Shown: one piece after another, positions 1 to 5,408 of the stretch
Position numbering within the stretch: position 1 is the first letter of the stretch
Layout: every line of letters starts with the position of its first letter
Assembly (NCBI GenBank): GCA_017523185.1
Contig: JAFWXB010000151.1
Span: forward strand, 1 to 5,408
Source of the DNA: Lachnospiraceae bacterium
GTDB lineage: Bacteria > Bacillota_A > Clostridia > Lachnospirales > Lachnospiraceae
DNA: 5,408 nucleotides
Reading direction: 5' to 3'
Translations under genes and position numbers: made by a program
Notes under the pieces: model-generated
The model's database searches: none
Told to the model about the DNA's origin: nothing
The model's input: the letters and a program-made list of their open reading frames with translations, nothing else

Positions 1-2
1 AA

Positions 3-491
3 CAACTTGATATATGCGACCAAAAAACAACAGAACTAGAGTTACAACAACAGATACAAGAAGAAGAAACAGAAAAGTATCAGTTAATGAAAACAACACG
101 TGAGTTTTTACAAAAAGCAAAAGAAAAACTTACATCTAAATATATGGACCCTGTTGCAAGAGGATTTTGTAAATATTACCAAATGCTCACAGGAGATACG
201 GAAACGGAATGGATGTTAGATACAAATTTAAACTTAAAAGTTTGTGAGTATGGAGAAATGCGTGATACAAAATGGTTATCAGCAGGATATCAGGATTTAA
301 TGGGAATTTGTATGCGACTGGCTTTGACAGAAGCTATGTATCAACAAGAAAAACCGTTTTTGATTATGGATGACCCATTTGTAAATTTAGATGAAGAAAA
401 AGTAGAATGTGGTAACAAGTTATTGTTATCTGTGGCAAAAGAATATCAGGTAATTTATTTTACTTGTCACGAAAGTAGAAAACCGGAATAA
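3..491 (+). CDS. SMC/RecN/YhaN-like ABC-type ATPase, C-terminal part (5' end outside window)
   Basis: The reading frame is open from the first bases of the window, so this is the last 162 residues of a larger protein. The methionine codon at 87 is internal, because Glu/Gln-rich coding sequence precedes it. Seen: a charged, Gln/Glu-rich stretch (visible residues 1-50) that looks like the end of a coiled coil, then the second half of an ABC-type ATPase head. The head has a signature-like LSAGYQD (92-98), a Walker B LIMDDPF (120-126, Asp123/Asp124) followed by the D-loop-like VNLDEEK, and a switch histidine in TCHESR (His156). This order is typical of Rad50/SMC/RecN-type and YhaN-like ATPases, which use ATP-driven head closure in DNA repair or DNA handling. 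The Walker A half and any partner nuclease would lie upstream and cannot be seen. The family call is firm; the exact subfamily (YhaN-like preferred) is inference. A terminator-like hairpin follows the stop. Confidence 0.8.
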   Translation, partial: QLDICDQKTTELELQQQIQEEETEKYQLMKTTREFLQKAKEKLTSKYMDPVARGFCKYYQMLTGDTETEWMLDTNLNLKVCEYGEMRDTKWLSAGYQDLMGICMRLALTEAMYQQEKPFLIMDDPFVNLDEEKVECGNKLLLSVAKEYQVIYFTCHESRKPE

Positions 492-499
492 GAAAGCAT

Positions 500-600
500 A
501 AAGAAGGGCAGTCAGAAAGAAAATGATATGCAAAATATAGTATTTTTTAATAGATATTAGATTTTGTATATAGTTTTTCGACTGTCTTTCTTTTATTTTT
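500..600 (+). terminator. Long-stem rho-independent terminator after the ATPase gene
   Basis: The arm AAAGAAGGGCAGTC (500-513) pairs with GACTGTCTTTCTTT (580-593) over 14 positions including two G-U pairs. After a one-base bulge, 515-520 pairs with 574-579, and after a small internal loop 526-536 pairs with 561-571 (11 pairs). The right arm runs into a T-rich tail (591-600). It begins 9 bases after the ATPase stop, as expected for its terminator. The roughly 94-nt hairpin is much longer than a usual intrinsic terminator, so a small structured RNA or a short palindromic element used as a terminator is an alternative. Confidence 0.65.
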
Positions 601-867
601 GTTCAAAACAAAACATATATTCGATAATAAAATATATATAAAAATAGAATGATAATTATAGAACTTATATTTGAAAAATATAAATGTAAATTTAAGATAT
701 TGTACAAATTTGTCTATAAGAGAAAATATATTATTAGTAATGGTAAGAAATGTCTTTATAAAAGAAACAAAAGTATTATATTTTTATGGAATTTTTTATA
801 TTTTATCAATTATAGTTAGAAAAGAAAAAATATAATAGAAAATAAGAAAATTTTGTCATAAAAGCAT

Positions 868-907
868 AAAAAATTTCGCAGATTATATCAATCTGCGAAA
901 TTTTTTT
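868..907. terminator. Bidirectional terminator-like hairpin containing the left palindrome
   Basis: A perfect 17-bp stem (868-884 with 890-906) closes a 5-base ATATC loop (885-889). The core arm TTTCGCAGATT carries the G/C pairs. The hairpin is preceded by six A and followed by seven T, so a U-tract follows the stem whichever strand is transcribed. This is the classic form of a bidirectional intrinsic terminator. There is no gene immediately upstream, so its job may be to insulate the polysaccharide locus from both sides or to end an unannotated transcript. Confidence 0.6.
874..900. repeat. 27-bp palindromic repeat, left copy
   Basis: TTTCGCAGATT, then ATATC, then AATCTGCGAAA. The two 11-base arms are perfectly complementary. 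The whole unit is the exact reverse complement of the unit at 1258-1284, including the asymmetric 5-base centre. On the minus strand bases 882-890 read TGATATAAT, an extended -10 pointing left, out of the bracketed segment. Confidence 0.9.
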
Positions 908-1096
908 GTTCATTTTTCTAAATTCAAACATATTTATTTTAGTGATATTTCTGGTATTTGTCAATTGTTTTTCTAAAAATCGTGAAAATATGTCATATTT
1001 TTTTGATTTAAGCTGTAAATTTATTCATTTTTTATAGAACAAATCAAAAAATATTGGATTTTATTTTAAAAAATATATTTTTGTGGTAGTGATTTC

Positions 1097-1130
1097 AGAT
1101 TTTAAGGGGTCAAAAAAGTGGTCAAAAATA
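1097..1130 (+). repeat. GGTCAAA-box direct repeat unit, copy A
   Basis: This unit begins AGATTTTAAGGGGTC and contains two GGTC boxes (1108-1111 and 1120-1123), each followed by an A-run, with a 12-bp start-to-start spacing. A near copy lies 91 bp downstream (1187-1220). Paired direct half-sites about one helical turn apart are a common layout for DNA-binding regulators, but no specific factor is recognised. Confidence 0.7.
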
Positions 1131-1186
1131 TATCGAAAAAGTTTGCTTATTTTAAGGTAAAAACAAGAAGTATTTGAAATTGTTTT

Positions 1187-1220
1187 AGATTTTTAAGGGG
1201 TCAAAAAGTGGGTCAAATAT
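1187..1220 (+). repeat. GGTCAAA-box direct repeat unit, copy B
   Basis: This is the second copy of the unit at 1097-1130, starting AGATTTTTAAGGGGTC, with GGTC boxes at 1199-1202 and 1211-1214. It differs from copy A by small insertions and deletions (one extra T in the T-run, one fewer A and one more G between the boxes), yet the box spacing remains exactly 12 bp. It ends about 38 bp before the right palindrome, which places it upstream of the proposed helicase promoter, where an activator or repressor site would be expected. Confidence 0.7.
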
Positions 1221-1257
1221 TTTACAAATATTGATATTTCAAGGTTTAGAATAGGTA

Positions 1258-1284
1258 TTTCGCAGATTGATATAATCTGCGAAA
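1258..1284. repeat. 27-bp palindromic repeat, right copy (possible operator)
   Basis: TTTCGCAGATT, then GATAT, then AATCTGCGAAA: the exact reverse complement of 874-900. Unlike the left copy, its right side is followed by A residues on the + strand, so it lacks a terminator U-tract in the direction of the helicase gene. It overlaps the proposed -10 element and would therefore also suit a repressor operator. Binding by a dimeric regulator, recombination at inverted repeats, and RNA hairpin formation are all compatible with the sequence. Confidence 0.85.
1267..1276 (+). promoter_or_regulatory. Extended -10 promoter for the helicase/polysaccharide operon
   Basis: TGATATAAT (1268-1276) combines a TG extended -10 motif with a perfect TATAAT hexamer. 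No good -35 hexamer stands at 16-18 bp upstream (AGAATA or similar), which is tolerated by extended -10 promoters. Transcription would start near 1283, giving a leader of roughly 48 bases before the ATG at 1331. The element lies in the centre of the right palindrome, so a protein bound to that palindrome would block it. Confidence 0.45.
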
Positions 1285-1319
1285 AAATGAATATTTGCTA
1301 TTGTATCTTAGATAGTCTT

Positions 1320-1325
1320 AGGGTG
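1320..1325 (+). promoter_or_regulatory. Ribosome binding site deciding the helicase start
   Basis: AGGGTG ends 5 bases before the ATG at 1331. The in-frame GTG at 1325 overlaps this site and would have no ribosome site of its own, so ATG 1331 is preferred. Confidence 0.5.
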
Positions 1326-1330
1326 TGCAA

Positions 1331-3640
1331 ATGGATTTAAAATTATTCGAACATAATCAAAAAGCATATGAATCAGCCATTTTTTTGATGGAAGAAACAG
1401 GAAAAGCAGCAATTATTCATCCAACTGGGACAGGAAAATCGCTCATTGCATTTCAGCTTGCAGCAGATAATGTTACAAAACAAATTGTGTGGCTTGCACC
1501 AAGTGAATATATTTTTAGAACACAACTTGAAAATGTCATAAAAATTTTAAGAGGTCAAAATATCTGTCATTTTTATCAACATACAGAATCCCTAGAGTTT
1601 TTTCTTTTCCAGCAAAATGAAGAAAGTGTTGTAGAAACAGACTCTCAACATTTGCAACAAAAATTAACAAAAACAAATTTGGAAAGTTTACAAAACAAAA
1701 ATGAAAAACAAATAGATTTGTTTTTATTGGAAAGTATATTTTCTAATATTCATTTCTTAACGTATGCAAAACTTATGCACCATGAAGATTGGATTGAGGT
1801 TTTAAAGCCGGACTATATTGTATTAGACGAATTTCATCGTTGTGGTGCAGCAGAATGGGGCAAGAGTGTAAGTAAATTGTTGGAATATTATCCAAATGCA
1901 AAGCTTTTGGGGCTTTCAGCAACAAATATTCGCTATCTCGATAATCAGCGTGATATGGCACAAGAAATTTTTGAAGGAAATATTGCGTCGGAGATGAGTT
2001 TGGGAGAAGCAATTGCAAGACATATTCTTCCAACACCAAAGTATGTATTATCTATGTATGCTTATGAGGAGGAATTAAAATACTGGAAAAAACGAGTTTC
2101 TTCTATTAAAAGTGATGTTCGTAAGAAAGAAAATGAAAAAATTTTAGAACAATTACGTCGTGCTTTGGAACAATCAGAAGGAATTGAACATATCTTTGCA
2201 CGTCATATGCGAAAAAAAGACGGGAAGTATTTGGTATTTTGTGCAGATAAAGCACATATGGAAGAAATGCTTTCTGTTTCGAAAGAATGGTTTTTTCTTG
2301 TAGATAAGCAACCTCATATTTATATCGTAACATATGACAATCCTATGACAAGTCAGGAATTTACTTCTTTTAAGAAAGATACAAGCAATCATCTGAAGCT
2401 GTTATTTTGTATTGATATGTTAAATGAAGGTGTTCACGTAGATGGTGTAGATGGTGTGATTTTATTGAGACCAACTGTTTCTCCTATTTTATATTTTCAG
2501 CAAATTGGAAGAACACTTTCAACAAAAGTTGTAAATAGAGTTTCAAATTTCTTAGGTAAAGATGAAATTATAAAGCAGGATTATTTAGAACTGGAAGAAC
2601 CAGAAGCACCAGTTATTTTTGATATTGTAAATAATTTTGAAGCTTTATATTCTATAGATTCTTTGCAAAGTGAAATAAAAGAAACTTTTACGTTTCAACA
2701 TTATGGCGAGCAGGAAAAAAGAAAGTTTCAAAATAGTTTTCGTATTTATGATGAGATTCGAGAATGTAGGGAATTATTTACACAATTAAAAAGAAATCTT
2801 TCAGCAACATGGGAACAGTATTATCTTTTGGCAAAACAGTATTATGAGCAACATAAAAATCTTTCTATTCCAAAAAGTTATGTCACAGAAACAGGACTTA
2901 CACTTGGAACATGGTTAATGACACAGCGACGTATTCGAGTAGGAAAAGTTGTTGGGCATTTAAGTAAAGAACAAATTTTGCGTTTAGATGAAATTGGTAT
3001 GGAATGGGAAAATGGACAGACACGAAGTTGGAATAGAGGTTATACAGCATTAAAGCAATATGTAGAAACATATGGAAATGCAGATGTAAAAGCTGATTAT
3101 GTTACAGAAGAAGGCTATGCACTTGGAAAATGGATAAGTAATTTAAGAAGTAAATGGAATCGTGGAGAGGTAGAAAAGTTTAAATATAATCAAGATTCCA
3201 TGGAAGAAATAAAAGTATTGCAAGAAGAAAGTATTAAAAAAGAAGAAAATACAAAGAAAAAAAATCCTAAGAAAGTAGTATCTGAAATTTCATATACATT
3301 ACCTAAAAATTGTATTACCTATGAGCAAGTACAAATGCTAAATGAACTTGGCATGATTTGGGATAAAAATGCGTATCAATGGAATCGCAATTTTTACGAA
3401 GCTAAAAAATATTTTGAAAATAATGGAAACTTAAATGTTCCACATGATTTTATTACAACAGATGGTATTCGTCTTGGAACATGGATAAATAATCAAAAAA
3501 ATATTTATGCAGGAAAAAAGCGAGGAGCAGCACCACTTACACAAACACAAGTGGAATGTTTGGAAAGTATTGGAATTGTGTGGAGAAAAACCTATCAAAA
3601 TTTATATGAAAATATACAAGAAGAAAATAAGAAAAGATGA
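1331..3640 (+). CDS. DEAD/DEAH-box SF2 helicase with three helicase-associated (HA) repeats
   Basis: A 769-residue cytoplasmic protein from the ATG at 1331 (GTG 1325 is two codons earlier). Seen: Walker A PTGTGKS (31-37), motif II DEFH (166-169), motif III SAT (196-198), motif V-like LNEGVH (364-369), and motif VI QQIGRT (390-395), the set expected for an ATP-dependent SF2 nucleic-acid translocase resembling the helicase parts of restriction enzymes. A Gln/Asn-rich stretch of about 50 residues (roughly 85-140) sits between the early motifs and motif II. The C-terminus has three copies of the HA domain (about 493-560, 566-679, 683-752), each opening with a W-x(5)-Y/A-x(2)-Y/F pattern, a central LGTW or LGKW, and closing with a G-[MI]-x-W motif. 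The middle copy is interrupted by about 43 Lys/Glu-rich residues. HA repeats are thought to bind nucleic acid. No nuclease or methylase domain is visible. It is the first gene of the run into the sugar transferase; its role there is unknown. Confidence 0.85.
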   Translation: MDLKLFEHNQKAYESAIFLMEETGKAAIIHPTGTGKSLIAFQLAADNVTKQIVWLAPSEYIFRTQLENVIKILRGQNICHFYQHTESLEFFLFQQNEESVVETDSQHLQQKLTKTNLESLQNKNEKQIDLFLLESIFSNIHFLTYAKLMHHEDWIEVLKPDYIVLDEFHRCGAAEWGKSVSKLLEYYPNAKLLGLSATNIRYLDNQRDMAQEIFEGNIASEMSLGEAIARHILPTPKYVLSMYAYEEELKYWKKRVSSIKSDVRKKENEKILEQLRRALEQSEGIEHIFARHMRKKDGKYLVFCADKAHMEEMLSVSKEWFFLVDKQPHIYIVTYDNPMTSQEFTSFKKDTSNHLKLLFCIDMLNEGVHVDGVDGVILLRPTVSPILYFQQIGRTLSTKVVNRVSNFLGKDEIIKQDYLELEEPEAPVIFDIVNNFEALYSIDSLQSEIKETFTFQHYGEQEKRKFQNSFRIYDEIRECRELFTQLKRNLSATWEQYYLLAKQYYEQHKNLSIPKSYVTETGLTLGTWLMTQRRIRVGKVVGHLSKEQILRLDEIGMEWENGQTRSWNRGYTALKQYVETYGNADVKADYVTEEGYALGKWISNLRSKWNRGEVEKFKYNQDSMEEIKVLQEESIKKEENTKKKNPKKVVSEISYTLPKNCITYEQVQMLNELGMIWDKNAYQWNRNFYEAKKYFENNGNLNVPHDFITTDGIRLGTWINNQKNIYAGKKRGAAPLTQTQVECLESIGIVWRKTYQNLYENIQEENKKR

Positions 3641-3642
3641 AC

Positions 3643-3653
3643 GGAGGAGGGAG
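3643..3653 (+). promoter_or_regulatory. Strong ribosome binding site for the sugar transferase
   Basis: GGAGGAGGGAG is a near-ideal purine-rich Shine-Dalgarno stretch 7 bases before the GTG at 3661. It lies downstream of the ATG at 3637, so it cannot serve that codon, and it supports GTG 3661 as the start. Confidence 0.7.
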
Positions 3654-3660
3654 TACAAAG

Positions 3661-5097
3661 GTGAGAAAAACCAAACTTCAAAAAAGCGTATTAAAATTTA
3701 TAAAGCTGATGAATATTGTTTTGATGACAATTCCATTTGCAATTGGTTGGCTCTATTATTATGCAGACCGTACAGCTTCTCCATATTATGCAAAAGGTAA
3801 TTATTTGATTGTAGTATTATTTGCAATTTTATATTCCATTTATGGAAAAGTATATGATGCACTATTGTTGTCTTTAAATCGTATTTCAGAAATGGTATAT
3901 AGTCAAGGTTTGTCAGCTTTTATTTCAGATGGCATTATGTATGTCATTATTTGGCTTTTAACAAAACATTTACCGAATCTAATGCCAATGCTTTTTATTT
4001 TTGCCTTACAAATTTTACTTGCAACGATATGGTCGTGGATAGCGAATAAGTGGTATTTTTATCAATTTCCTGCAAGAAAAACAGCTGTTATCTATGATAA
4101 TCGTATGGGATTAGAACAACTTGTACGAGAGTATGGACTTGATAAAAAATTTCAAGTCAATACTGTCTTGGGGGCAGAAGAATGTATTCAAAGACAATTA
4201 AAAGATTTAGAAGACATTGAAACTGTTTTTTTCTGTGGTGTGCGTAGCCATGACCGAAATGTCATTTTGAAATATTGCGTAGCCAATAACATGGATGCGT
4301 ATGTGATTCCCAGAATTGGAGATGTGTTAATGAGTAGTGCAACACAGATGCATATGCTTCATCTTCCAATTTTAAAAGTAGAACGCTATGACCCACCAAT
4401 CGAATACTTGTTCGCAAAACGTTTAATAGATATTGTAATTTGTGGCATTGCTTTAGTTGTATTATCTCCAATTATGCTCATTGCTGCGATTGCAATTCAT
4501 ATGACAGATAAAGGACCTGTCTTTTATAAACAATGTCGTTTGACAAAAGACGGAAAAACATTTGATGTCTTAAAATTTCGTAGTATGCGTGTAGATGCAG
4601 AAAAAGATGGAGTAGCACGTCTTTCGACAGGCGAAAAAGATGACCGAATTACACCAGTTGGAAAATTCATTCGAAAAACAAGAATAGATGAATTACCACA
4701 GCTTATCAATATCTTGAAAGGAGATATGACAATTGTAGGACCAAGACCGGAACGACCGGAAATTGCAAAACAATACGAGGAAGAATTACCGGAATTTGCA
4801 TTAAGACTGCAAGCAAAAGCAGGGCTTACAGGGTATGCACAAGTATATGGAAAATACAATACCACACCATATGATAAATTGCAGATGGACTTGATGTATA
4901 TCGCGAAACCGAGTTTGTTGGAAGATTTGAGAATTATGTTTGCAACTGTGAAAATATTGTTTATGCCGGAAAGTACGGAAGGAATAGCAGAAGGGCAGAC
5001 AACGGCAAGTGGAGAGTTAAAAAAAGAGCAAAGTGGTTCAGATACAGTACAAGAAAATAAGCAGAAAATTTCTAATGTAGAACAAATAGTGGAGTAA
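3661..5097 (+). CDS. Polyprenyl-phosphate sugar-1-phosphate transferase (initiating exopolysaccharide glycosyltransferase)
   Basis: This integral membrane enzyme transfers a sugar-1-phosphate from a nucleotide sugar to the lipid carrier undecaprenyl phosphate, the first step in building a surface polysaccharide unit. From GTG 3661 it has 478 residues, the usual size of the long WbaP/CpsE-type form. Seen: about four N-terminal membrane segments (roughly 17-35, 48-66, 83-101, 108-128), a soluble nucleotide-binding-like domain (about 140-245), then the bacterial sugar transferase domain from about 253. That domain has KRLIDIV, a re-entrant hydrophobic segment with Ser269-Pro270, LKFRSMR (304-310), the catalytic-type Asp343-Glu344 in RIDELPQ, GPRPERP (360-366), and AGLTGYAQV (387-395). 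The last 43 residues form a hydrophilic tail of unknown function. An ATG at 3637 overlaps the helicase stop as ATGA and is an alternative start, but has a much poorer ribosome site. The sugar cannot be read from sequence (galactose, glucose or an N-acetylated sugar are usual). Confidence 0.93.
   Translation: MRKTKLQKSVLKFIKLMNIVLMTIPFAIGWLYYYADRTASPYYAKGNYLIVVLFAILYSIYGKVYDALLLSLNRISEMVYSQGLSAFISDGIMYVIIWLLTKHLPNLMPMLFIFALQILLATIWSWIANKWYFYQFPARKTAVIYDNRMGLEQLVREYGLDKKFQVNTVLGAEECIQRQLKDLEDIETVFFCGVRSHDRNVILKYCVANNMDAYVIPRIGDVLMSSATQMHMLHLPILKVERYDPPIEYLFAKRLIDIVICGIALVVLSPIMLIAAIAIHMTDKGPVFYKQCRLTKDGKTFDVLKFRSMRVDAEKDGVARLSTGEKDDRITPVGKFIRKTRIDELPQLINILKGDMTIVGPRPERPEIAKQYEEELPEFALRLQAKAGLTGYAQVYGKYNTTPYDKLQMDLMYIAKPSLLEDLRIMFATVKILFMPESTEGIAEGQTTASGELKKEQSGSDTVQENKQKISNVEQIVE
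5091..5094 (+). promoter_or_regulatory. Ribosome binding site of the family-2 glycosyltransferase
   Basis: GGAG lies 8 bases before the ATG at 5103, inside the last codons of the sugar transferase gene, which points to coupled translation of the two genes. Confidence 0.55.
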
Positions 5098-5102
5098 TAG
5101 TG

Positions 5103-5408
5103 ATGAGAATAAATGAAAAAAATCAAATCGGACAACCATTAATTTCTATTATTATGCCTGCTTATAATTGTGAAAAATATATAGAAGATTCTATAAAAAG
5201 TGTTTTATATCAAACTTATCAAAATTGGGAATTGATTGTAATTGATGATAAGTCTAAGGATAATACATATGCTTTATTGAATAAATTGAAAGTGCAAGAT
5301 AATCGAATTAAAGTCTTTCAAAATGAAAGAAATATGGGAGTTGGACAAACCAGAAACCGTGGTGTGGAATTAGCAAATGGACAATGGATAGCATTTTTAG
5401 ATAGTGAT
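5103..5408 (+). CDS. Family 2 glycosyltransferase, N-terminal part (3' end outside window)
   Basis: The frame runs open from ATG 5103 to the window end, giving 102 residues of a GT-A fold enzyme. Seen: SIIMPAYN (15-22), the nucleotide-binding start strand of family 2 transferases; VIDDKSKDNT (46-55) with the conserved aspartates; NMGVGQTRNRGVELANGQWIAFLD; and the metal-binding DxD motif as Asp-Ser-Asp (100-102) exactly at the window edge. Such enzymes add a sugar from a nucleotide donor to the lipid-linked unit at the cytoplasmic membrane face. The start is 5 bases after the sugar transferase stop, so it belongs to the same polysaccharide operon. An in-frame GTG at 5100 directly before the ATG is an alternative start. 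Donor and acceptor cannot be inferred from this fragment. Confidence 0.92.
   Translation, partial: MRINEKNQIGQPLISIIMPAYNCEKYIEDSIKSVLYQTYQNWELIVIDDKSKDNTYALLNKLKVQDNRIKVFQNERNMGVGQTRNRGVELANGQWIAFLDSD

Larger units (their letters stand above)
601..1330. other. AT-rich intergenic region with palindromes and direct repeats, no credible gene
   Basis: No reading frame here has a plausible start, length and ribosome site on either strand, and stops are dense in all frames. From 601 to 867 I see only A/T-rich sequence with short runs and no recognisable RNA family. From 868 to 1284 the sequence is organised: a palindrome with terminator character, a spacer holding two copies of a GGTCAAA-box motif, and a second palindrome that is the reverse complement of the first. 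The last 40 bases are the probable 5' leader of the helicase gene. A gap this long between tightly packed genes suggests a regulatory region, or the boundary between a conserved block and a variable polysaccharide locus. Confidence 0.7.

Noticed and set aside
87..491. A complete small protein starting at ATG 87
   Set aside because: The same frame is open to the window start with coiled-coil-like coding sequence, and an ATPase head lacking Walker A would not stand alone, so this is the tail of a longer gene.
601..867. Possible riboswitch or small RNA gene
   Set aside because: No conserved riboswitch core, tRNA cloverleaf or other recognisable RNA motif is visible. The sequence is low-complexity A/T.
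995..1054. AT-only inverted repeat (995-1009 with 1041-1054) and a palindrome at 985-1001
   Set aside because: Both are made almost only of A/T runs with a loop or centre of no distinct sequence, and are expected by chance in such an AT-rich stretch.
1097..1220. Remnant of a phage-type integrase end (GSKKWSK / FDPLFDPL-like translations)
   Set aside because: The similarity rests on a few codons in short frames closed by stops within tens of bases. The motif repeats are better described as DNA sites.
874..1284. CRISPR array or insertion sequence with terminal inverted repeats
   Set aside because: There are only two copies, in opposite orientation and 357 bp apart, which is not a CRISPR pattern. 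No transposase frame and no clear target duplication are visible, so the pair is listed only as repeats.
3507..3800. + strand frame of 97 codons across the helicase-sugar transferase junction
   Set aside because: It overlaps both real genes in another frame, is very Lys-rich, and resembles no known protein.
4524..5135. Minus-strand open frame of 203 codons opposite the sugar transferase
   Set aside because: It is the shadow of a well-supported gene whose motifs are all on the + strand. The translation is Ser/Phe/Cys-rich without any family signature.

Overview
The window is AT-rich, and the intergenic part is extremely so. Gram-positive Shine-Dalgarno sites, A/T-ending codons and the protein types suggest a low-GC Firmicute, most likely a gut Clostridia/Lachnospiraceae-type genome. 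That assignment is inference; no rRNA or other phylogenetic marker is present.

Layout: (1) Positions 1-491 hold the C-terminal end of an SMC/RecN/YhaN-like ABC-type ATPase whose start lies before the window. It is followed by a long terminator-like hairpin (500-600). (2) About 730 bp without a credible gene (601-1330) form the most structured non-coding part. It contains two 27-bp palindromes (874-900 and 1258-1284) that are exact reverse complements of one another and bracket 357 bp. The left copy, with its A and T tracts, looks like a bidirectional terminator. The right copy carries a consensus extended -10 promoter in its centre. Between them lie two approximate copies of a motif with paired GGTCAAA boxes spaced 12 bp apart. 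(3) Positions 1331-3640 encode an SF2 DEAD/DEAH-type helicase with three C-terminal helicase-associated (HA) repeats. (4) Positions 3661-5097 encode a membrane-bound polyprenyl-phosphate sugar-1-phosphate transferase, the enzyme that starts exopolysaccharide, capsule or O-unit assembly. (5) Positions 5103-5408 hold the start of a family-2 glycosyltransferase that runs off the window.

The last three genes are on the + strand with essentially no gaps, so they probably form one transcription unit: the front of a surface-polysaccharide locus with an HA-repeat helicase as its first gene. The helicase has no known enzymatic role in sugar chemistry. Its position, together with the unusual palindrome-flanked leader, raises the possibility that it controls, rearranges or protects the locus. 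That is a hypothesis. The two transferases would act in sequence at the cytoplasmic face of the membrane: the first loads a sugar phosphate on the lipid carrier, and the second extends the glycan.
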